A DNA stretch of 64,000 bases from Laburnicola sp. R22_1 (taxonomy: Eukaryota > Ascomycota > Dothideomycetes > Pleosporales > Didymosphaeriaceae): contig JACONQ010000003.1 in NCBI GenBank assembly GCA_014281115.1, forward strand, positions 496,001-560,000. Direction: 5' to 3'. Within the stretch, counting starts at the first letter, position 1. Every line of letters starts with the position of its first letter. Positions 57,099-64,000 of this stretch are shown here, piece after piece. The position numbers were made by a program, and so were the translations under genes. Under the pieces are notes generated by a model that saw nothing but the letters and a program-made list of their open reading frames with translations, made no database searches and had not been told where the DNA came from.

Positions 57099-58354
57099 CT
57101 ACTCGTTCCAGATTACAGCAGACAGGCCATCCTCCTCGCCAGGACGTCCCGGCGTCGCGACCACCAGGTTTGCAACTACGCTTCCCAATTTTCCCGTAGC
57201 GGGATCGCGGTTCAGAATGGCCACGTTGGAACTCGTTTGTCCGCCGACCGCTACGAGTGTGCCTGCTTTGTTGAATTGAAATGTCCTGGGATAATATGCG
57301 TGCGCGTTGGCTGCCTCCAGCCACGTGATCTTTCCAGTGGCAGGGTCGATGGTGTACGTTGCGATGGAGTCTTGTTGCGCACCGAATGTCTGATCCGCAC
57401 GATTTGCTGCATACAGGAAGTTGCCGAATGTGCGGAGCTCAGCTGCTTTGGTTGTAGGTCCCCCCTTGGTGCCTGGGGCGTACGTGGAGAGCGTCTGCAG
57501 CTTGTTAAGTGAGAGACAGCCTCCAGCAGCGCTAGGGTATGTAATGGTCCACGTAGATACTGAATTGCCCAGCTCATTGAGGGTGTGGAGAACCTGTGGT
57601 TGAGGTGAGGTGGAGTTGTTGGTCCAGAAGAACTTGCCGTGTCGGGGTCCATCGCCAGGGTCTGCTTTGCCTGAGCCGCAGGCAGTGAGCTTGCCACTGG
57701 TAGCATCGATGCTGAAGATGCGAATGAGGTCTGCACCTAGGTCCGGCACCAGCATGAATTTCCCGGTCGGGTCAAGCAACGTCTCGTGGGGATGGGGCAC
57801 GTCCTGACGTGGGTTCGGGCCTTTTTGGGAGAGGGTAAATTTCTCCAACTGTAGGGGTTTGCTACTACTTGATAGAGGCAACTTATATGTCGTGATAGTC
57901 GAGGGCGAGCTACACATGGTGAGAAATGTCTTATGCAACAGTGTATATTGACTTACTATTCAGCAGTGGCGATGAAGCCCTTTCCATCCGATCCTCCATA
58001 CAACAACCCGTGGACAGAATTTCCAGTCGTCCTAGCTTGCGATTTCATTGTCAACTTCCCATCACTGCCCACCGAATATGCTGCTATGTATCCACTACCT
58101 GTCCATGCCTCGTCAAAGCAGTATGACGTCTTGTCGTCAGAGTACAACTCGAGCCATCCTGGCGTAGAACCGCATCCCGTTGCTTGCGAGGTTACTTTAA
58201 GCGCGCCAGTGATACCGCTGGAGCTGAAACTCAAGCTGAAAAGCTTCCCTGTGTAATGGGAAGCAATCAAAGTTGCCGAAGAAGCTGTTGGTGCAGAAAA
58301 AGCGGTCGCCATGAAGCCGAGTCCAGCTAACAGGGACAAAGAAGTTCGATACAT
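57099..58354 (-). CDS. Secreted 7-bladed beta-propeller lactonase-family protein
   Basis: Two exons, 58354..57957 and 57909..57099, give 402 aa. The signal peptide is MYRTSLSLLAGLGFMATAFS. Blade motifs recur: HYTGKLFSLSF, TPGWLELYSDDKTSYC, VPHPHETLLDPTGKFMLVPD with LGADLIRIF, GPRHGKFFW, YAANRADQTFG and NAHAYYPRTFQFNKAGTLVA. The HPHE and GPRH motifs are typical of the 6-phosphogluconolactonase-like propeller group (bacterial YbhE/Pgl, fungal carboxymuconate cyclase-type). Having a signal peptide, this copy should be secreted, so a sugar-lactone or aromatic-lactone substrate outside the cell is possible but not shown. The intron joins AEY to SPSTITTY in phase. Confidence 0.88.
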
Positions 58355-59083
58355 GACGAATGAATGAATGACAGGGAACTCCGGCGGTGAGGCTCTGTGC
58401 TTGGGGATCCTGAGGCTTTGTGGTCTTTATGTCGCTGCTAGGGCAGTGGGCCGGACCTGCGGGGTTGGTTTCATGGTAATTGACTTGATCTATCGTATTA
58501 ACCGACACATTGGATGTCTTAGACTTTAACCCCGCTCATAAGGATGGGGATCGAGTTGGCTTGGCACAGCAGATATTGACATAAAGTGAGCTTGCAGGGA
58601 TGAACAGAGGCAAGAGGAAGCTCAGAATTGCTTAGGATTGCTAGGAATTGCAAAAGTGGTGAGAAACGAGCCATAGTTAATTTGAGAACGTGGGCTGCTG
58701 GGATGCCGGATATGCAGGCTAATTGCAGAAGCACAAGCTGTCTCGTGAGTTAGCATTGACAAAGCATCGGACCGTCCATCCGCGAATGAAGGAAGACTGG
58801 TTAAGTGAGTACCCCAGATTTTTAGTACGCAGGCATCTGAGGAAAGTACGGATCGTCGAAGCGTTGTGGAAAAATCGTCAGCGACATGATACGTTTTCGA
58901 TCGAAGCACCTTTCGACATCAGCAGCCCACTTCAAGAGGAGGACACACCTGCGCCAAAGAGATAATAAATGGTTGTAATGTTGCGGTTCGATGTGGCGCA
59001 AAGTAAACTCATGGCGTTGTGAGAAGACGAACCACGGCGCTATGCCAGACTAACGCTTTGGAAGAATCTCAGCGCCTTCAAGT
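58355..59083. other. Intergenic
   Basis: About 730 bases between two minus-strand genes. A plus-strand ORF at 58723-58965 is charged but has no support. No other features are seen. Confidence 0.4.
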
Positions 59084-60529
59084 TTATTGTAGGTCTTCTC
59101 TTACTACACCATCAGCCACCCACTTCCCAGTGAACTTCTCTTCCAGCACCCGGAGTTTCGAGAAGAATACATCGTCGTCTACATACGCGCCTTTCAGCCA
59201 TCTCTCGCCCTTGGTAGCATCGAACGCTTTCCGCGCATGCAGCACCCGCCTATTATCAAAAATTACACACTCGCCCTCGTTCAGCCTGTATTCAAAAAGG
59301 TTCTCTTCCGCGCTGAGTATTTTCTCGTAAGCGTGTGAAGCAGCGACGTAATTTCTGAGCGCAGGTTGGCTTTCGCCGCCGATGCGAGCTTCAAACGGAC
59401 CTTGGAAGGGCGGTGACCAATTGACGCGGTGGAGGGCCAGATTCGTGGGCTCGCTATATTTTGGGTACGGGTATAGTTCGATGGTGGGGCGCGTGTAGTG
59501 ATAGTGATAGGTAGGATGGTGGTAATGATATGTGACTGGAAACGTGCAAAGGGTGCGGAAGTGGGTACTGGAGGCTCTGTGCAGCTTCTGGGCGGCGTGG
59601 AAGGCGTCGCTGAAGAATGACTCTCCACCTGGCGTGCGAGCGCGTAGGGAGTGCAACAGCTGCAGGTGGGGTGGGTTTGATGTGTACAGGAGGTCCATGT
59701 GTAAACCCAGAAATTGCGGGGTGTATGCAATATTCTCGGCTTTTGGTTTCGAACGAACGTCCCAGGTGCGGCCGTAGAAGGTATCTTTCAGCGTGCCTAT
59801 CCGTCCGGCAATGTCTACGACCGACTCTTCCGACTCTGGCACGTTCTTGAGGAAGAGCAGGCCGTACTTGTTCAGATGGCCGAGCGCATCGAAGAGCACC
59901 TCCTCTTCTCCCATCCAGTCCTTGTAGTCGACCCACTTGTTGTTCTTGGTGATTGTCTCGCTATCCCAGAGCACTCTATCATCGTAGCGCACGCCGCCCC
60001 TGAGCTCCACCTCTGTATTCAACGCCCGTCGCAGCCAGTCGAACGAATGCCTTGTGCGGTGCTCGGCGTCATATCCTGGCACATCACGCTGCCACTCGAC
60101 TTCAATTGTCCATCCTTTCGCTTCATCTTGGACTGTCCGGCAGGTGCCCTCGATGTCTTGTGGGATATCCGACGTCTGGAAGAGCTTCTGCTTGCTGTGC
60201 GGGTCGACACACCGCGGGCAGGTGCAACTGTCGCGCAGGAAGACGGCATCAAAGGTACGCGGAGCACGGTCGATGCTCACGGCAATCGTGCTGGCCGGGC
60301 CGGCCTCTGGCTGGTATTCGTGTTTGTGTGCGGGCGCGGGGCGGTATTCGTGTCTGTGTGTGGGCAGTGCGGGGCTGGACGGCCCAGGACTCGCGCGCGC
60401 TGAATGTGTCGAGCACGACTTGCCCCAGACGGAGCCCAGGAAGCTTCTCCGCTGGGCTGGTGTGCAGACACGGGCGGCATGGCGGCGCGCACATCTGGCC
60501 GTCAGCTTGGTGGTGATGTGCAGGGACAT
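59084..60529 (-). CDS. Gamma-butyrobetaine/trimethyllysine-type 2-oxoglutarate dioxygenase
   Basis: Single exon, 481 aa, from MSLHITTKLTARCARRHAAR, a basic mitochondrial-type presequence. The N-terminal DUF971-like zinc domain has FLRDSCTCPRCVDPHSKQ. The TauD-type catalytic domain has GLLFLKNVPESEESVVDIAG, FLGLHMDLLYTSNPPHLQLL (iron ligands His and Asp), GESFFSDAF and FDNRRVLHARKAF (distal His and 2-oxoglutarate Arg region). Family members hydroxylate gamma-butyrobetaine or trimethyllysine in carnitine synthesis. The frame is open further upstream to 60991 but that part lies within the divergent TPC1 gene. The His/Glu/Tyr repeats near residue 65 come from a small duplication. Confidence 0.88.
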   Translation of the reverse strand: MSLHITTKLTARCARRHAARVCTPAQRRSFLGSVWGKSCSTHSARASPGPSSPALPTHRHEYRPAPAHKHEYQPEAGPASTIAVSIDRAPRTFDAVFLRDSCTCPRCVDPHSKQKLFQTSDIPQDIEGTCRTVQDEAKGWTIEVEWQRDVPGYDAEHRTRHSFDWLRRALNTEVELRGGVRYDDRVLWDSETITKNNKWVDYKDWMGEEEVLFDALGHLNKYGLLFLKNVPESEESVVDIAGRIGTLKDTFYGRTWDVRSKPKAENIAYTPQFLGLHMDLLYTSNPPHLQLLHSLRARTPGGESFFSDAFHAAQKLHRASSTHFRTLCTFPVTYHYHHPTYHYHYTRPTIELYPYPKYSEPTNLALHRVNWSPPFQGPFEARIGGESQPALRNYVAASHAYEKILSAEENLFEYRLNEGECVIFDNRRVLHARKAFDATKGERWLKGAYVDDDVFFSKLRVLEEKFTGKWVADGVVREDLQ

Positions 60530-60713
60530 GACGGGATGACGAACGAAGGGAACGGCCGAGCGCTCCTTTTCAGCGCGCGGGCGTCCTTCACCCGAGGCAA
60601 ACAGACACGCACGCATCATCCTCCCTTTCTCCGGCACTCCATCCAGCGCTCGACTCCATTCGGCGCGGGCTTGCGGCAGGGCGTCACTTTCTCCGTGACG
60701 GAGGCTCGGGCGC
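60530..60713. promoter_or_regulatory. Shared divergent promoter, dioxygenase and TPC1
   Basis: Only 184 bases separate the two starts, so regulatory elements must be shared or overlap the coding regions. Both products are predicted mitochondrial. Confidence 0.45.
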
Positions 60714-61783
60714 ATGTCTGGGGACGTCACCCAGCTCAAGCATGAGGTGAGTGCTCCCCTGCTTCTTCGACATGGCAGCACTGACAATGCCATGTAGGGC
60801 TCCCAGCTGCAAGTTGTGGCCGCCGGCGCTGTTGCGGGCCTCGTCTCACGGTACACATCCCCTTGTGCCTGTGCGATTGCTACATCTGATGTCTTGACAG
60901 CTTCGTGATCGCACCGCTCGACGTCATCAAGATCCGCCTCCAACTGCAGATACACTCGCTGTCCGATCCTCTCAGCACCCGCGGCATACATGGACCCACG
61001 TACAAGGGCACAGTAGGGACGCTCAAGTCCATCCTCCGCGAGGAAGGCCTTACGGGGCTATGGAAGGGCAACATACCCGCCGAGGCCATGTACCTGGCCT
61101 ATGGCAGCGTCCAGTTCTCCGCCTACAAGTATATGTCGACACTGCTCGAGGCCCTGCCACCGCCCTACACACTCCCCGGCTCTGCGGTTTCGTTCGTCAG
61201 CGGTGCTGCTGCTGGTGCCTGCGCAACCACAGTCACCTACCCTCTCGATCTACTCCGGACGCGATTTGCGGCCCAAGGGACAGAGCGCGTCTATACCTCC
61301 ATCGCGGCCTCGATCCGGCACATTGCCGAACACGAAGGGCCGACTGGCTTCTTCCGTGGACTGGGTGCTGGTGTCAGCCAGATTGTTCCCTACATGGGTC
61401 TGTTCTTCGCCAGCTACGAGGGACTGAAGCCAGTCATGGCAGACTCGGCGCTTCCCCTTCCGTACGGCAGCTCGGACGCAGCTGCCGGGGTGGTTGCGAG
61501 CGTGCTTTCCAAAACCGCCGTCTATCCTCTGGACACGACACGAAAGCGACTACAGGTACAGGGACCGACGAGGTCGAGATACGTGCACCGCAACATCCCC
61601 ATGTATAGGGGCGTGATCAGCACTCTGATGCACATCTCCAAGCACGAGGGCGTGAGAGGGATGTACCGGGGGCTGACGGTGAGCCTGCTGAAGGCTGCGC
61701 CGGCCAGCGCCGTGACCATGTGGACATATGAGAGAGCCATGGCCGCCATGTTGACTCTGGAGGAACGATCGGCTGGCGATTGA
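60714..61783 (+). CDS. TPC1: Mitochondrial thiamine pyrophosphate carrier Tpc1
   Basis: Three exons, 60714..60746, 60798..60850 and 60901..61783, give 322 aa. It starts [20 protein letters not shown] with GAVAGLVSR. There are three mitochondrial-carrier repeats, each with its signature: [26 protein letters not shown] and [13 protein letters not shown]. Between them come [20 protein letters not shown] and [20 protein letters not shown], typical of Tpc1. It imports thiamine pyrophosphate across the inner membrane in exchange for nucleotides (family knowledge). Both introns restore conserved residues (SR to FVIAPLD). Confidence 0.93.
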
Positions 61784-62292
61784 ATTACTGCATTTGATAA
61801 AAAAACCTGGACCGGTCACCGCAGTATGGACTGGCGTTGAAGAGGGGTCGTATAGGTCGTATACATGAGTTCGTTGTACATAGAAGATAGCAAAAGACGG
61901 TAGCAAGAAACGGCAGTTTCGGCATTGCGTTCCATCCAGTTACAGTCTCTGTCATGCGGCTTCGAAGCAGGCCTCCAGGCCTCCCTAGCCTTGTAAGGAG
62001 CAGAGCGACAGCCAAGCATGCGTTTCCTCGGCGGCCAGCTCAAGTGCCCTCGCTTGCAAATGTTATTCCCGTCCTACAAATGTGTTTGATCGAGCAATAA
62101 CGAGGATAGCGCCCGAAGCCATGGTTGGAGAGGTGGGGAAACAGGGAAGTGCTGTCGGCCATGGCCCCTCGCATCCACGATCAGCCTGCAGTGGGCTGTT
62201 CTCGCCAAAGCTCTAAAGCTCTCCAAAATTATCGAGCCTCCCCGTCTTCTTTCCCCAACGTCTTTGCACGCAGCGTGGAACGGCAGAGCACC
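61784..62292. other. Intergenic
   Basis: About 510 bases between two plus-strand genes. The downstream frame is open to 62125 but the recognisable protein starts at 62293. No other features are seen. Confidence 0.4.
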
Positions 62293-64000
62293 ATGAAGCG
62301 CAAGAACGATGCGCCCACGAATGCCAAAGCCAAAAAACGGGCCATCTCCGACGACGAAGCTCACCGGAATTTCCGCAAAGGCCTGTTCGACAGCAAAGTG
62401 CTAGCGGACTACACCAGCTACTACGCCGCCTCGCAGCCGTACGTCTTCCCCGCGCGCAATTCATGAGCCCCTGCCAACACGTTGCCTAGATACAAGCACG
62501 CCGTCATACAAGGTCTCGTCGACGACCAGCTCCTCCGCAATGTGCGCAACGAAATTCGTGAGCACATCTCGTTTACGCCCAAAGAGACGGATATCTACAA
62601 GATACACCAGTCTGGCGATCTCGCCAACCTCGACGGGCTCGACGACGCCGCCCTCAAGCGCCTGCCTTCGCTCCTGACGCTCCGCGACTCTCTTTATTCG
62701 TCTGCTTTTCGCAAATATCTTTCCTCGATAACCGGATCCGGGCCTCTGAGCGGCGTGAAGACGGACATGGCAGTGGTAGGTTCCGCCAGGTTCCGTGCTG
62801 GGAAAATATATACTAAGCCAGGCAGAATGTGTATACACCTGGTTGCCATCTTCTGTGCCACGACGATGTCATCGGCAGTCGGCGTGTGAGCTGGATTCTC
62901 TATCTGCTGGACCCTGACCGGCCGTGGAAACCCGAATGGGGAGGTGCGCTCCGTCTGTACCCTACCAAGGATCTGAAGACGGCCGAGGGGGACGTGGTCA
63001 AGGTTCCGCAGCCAGACTTTACAGAGGTAATACCGCCCGCCTGGAATCAGCTATCATTCTTCACCGTGCAGCCGGGCGAGAGTTTCCACGATGTCGAGGA
63101 AGTGTACAGGCGTGGTGTAGGCGAGACAGAAGAGGAAGACGGCGGGCGCATACGGATGGCTATCAGCGGATGGTTTCACATTCCTCAAGAGGGCGAGGAC
63201 GGCTACGAAGAAGGCCTGGAAGAGAAGCTCGCTGAGCGGAGTTCCCTCGCTCAGTTGCAGGGCGGTAAGGCCGACGTGTTCGACCAGCCGCAATCGAACT
63301 GGGTCGATAATCCGCACTGGGAGGAACAGGCTAAAGCGCAGGACGACGAAATGAGTGCTGACGAGATCGACTTCCTGATCAAATACATGAACCCACAGTA
63401 CCTGACCCCGGATACTGTGGAAGACCTTACGCACTTGTTCTCTGACGAGTCCTCGGTGCGTCTAGGGGAATTCTTGTCGCCGAAGTTCTGCGTCCGCCTT
63501 CGCGAATATCTGGAGTCGAAAGATCATGAGCCGAACCCTAGTCTACCGGCAAATCCATTCTACAAGGAGCAATCAGAAGTTGGCGTCGCGCGACCGCCTC
63601 ACAAGCACCGCTTTCTGTACCGGAAAGCTGTTCAGCCAATACAACCCAATTATCCAGACGGTGCCAGCCAGACGCCCTATGATGACCTAGTCGACGTCCT
63701 CTTTCCTCATCCAGCCTTCACGAAATGGCTTTCGCTCGTTACCGGCATCACGCTTACAAGAAGTAATATCATAGCGAGGCGCTTCCGACGAGGCATGGAC
63801 TACACTCTTGCTACCGCGTACGAGGAAGAAGATCCACAGCTCGAGGTGTGCCTCGGCATCACACCGTCAAAGGGTTGGGGCGACGAGGACGAAGAGGAGG
63901 ATGTACAGCCGAATGGGTCATCCAGCAAGACAAATGGGAAAGCTCCAGCTGCACAATCAGAAGAAGAAGTGGGTGGGTACGAAATGTACATGGCTGGTGA
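62293..64000 (+). CDS. TPA1: Prolyl hydroxylase Ofd1/Tpa1, cut by the window edge
   Basis: Exons 62293..62438, 62490..62775 and 62826..64000 (no stop reached) encode about 535 residues, so the C-terminus is missing. It starts MKRKNDAPTNAKAKKRAISD (NLS-like). Then KHAVIQGLVDDQLLRNVRNE; the iron-binding CHLLCHDDVIGSRRVSWILY built by splicing AV to NVYTPG; EWGGALRLYP; and QPGESFHDVEEV with the second His. The second, non-catalytic domain follows (DFLIKYMNPQYLTPDTVEDL, then HKHRFLYRKA). Ofd1/Tpa1 hydroxylates a proline of ribosomal protein uS12. In S. pombe Ofd1 also controls oxygen-responsive Sre1, and in yeast Tpa1 affects translation termination. Confidence 0.92.

Overview
The window is nuclear DNA of a filamentous ascomycete (Pezizomycotina; Dothideomycetes would fit, but the class is inferred). 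Genes are compact, on both strands, and mostly split by short introns of about 45-110 nt with GTRNGT donors and YAG acceptors. Recognisable products are ordinary fungal housekeeping proteins: ERG28, ATP synthase alpha, RPB7, SmG, prefoldin 2, HAP3, PFA4 and a CLIP-170 relative. One DNA transposon carries the transition-only damage expected of repeat-induced point mutation (RIP), a process restricted to filamentous fungi. Gene models below were built by hand from splice signals and reading frame. Exon sums are divisible by three unless stated.

Layout. 0-10 kb: an edge-truncated unknown gene, ERG28, a PTC7/azr1 phosphatase, a CBS-domain protein, an SR/PWI splicing factor, a Pro/Glu-rich tail-anchor-like protein and a small helical protein. 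10.2-12.8 kb: an AT-rich island and a complete but dead pogo/Fot1-type transposon with 42-bp terminal inverted repeats. 12.9-35.7 kb: FAHD1-like hydrolase, coiled-coil protein, CCCH/SMR RNA-binding protein, TVP38, ATP1 (8 exons), MPO1-like protein, RPB7, dipeptidyl aminopeptidase, NAD(P)H-hydrate dehydratase, metallo-beta-lactamase-fold hydrolase and a disordered unknown. 36-52 kb: C2H2-like protein, CAP-Gly protein, APH/ACAD10-type phosphotransferase, SMX2 (SmG), NTR2, CMC2, GIM4 (prefoldin 2), HAP3 and PFA4. 52.1-56.2 kb: gene-poor accessory-like stretch with a duplicated 127-bp repeat, a second diverged duplication, a doubtful ORF and a possible small secreted Cys peptide. 57-64 kb: secreted beta-propeller lactonase, gamma-butyrobetaine-type dioxygenase, TPC1 carrier and an edge-truncated Ofd1/Tpa1 dioxygenase.

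How genes relate. There are no operons and no biosynthetic cluster. Several pairs are divergent with short shared promoters: 25.5-26.2, 41.4-41.8, 43.7-44.0, 45.9-46.1 and 60.5-60.7 kb. Mitochondrial functions recur (ATP1, CMC2, TPC1, probably PTC7 and the dioxygenase), as do splicing functions (PWI/SR protein, SmG, NTR2), but this may be chance. The least explained parts are the transposon and its AT island, the dual-frame 3' end of the SR gene, the Pro/Glu-rich protein, the 52-56 kb repeat region and the 2-kb GC-rich stretch before HAP3.
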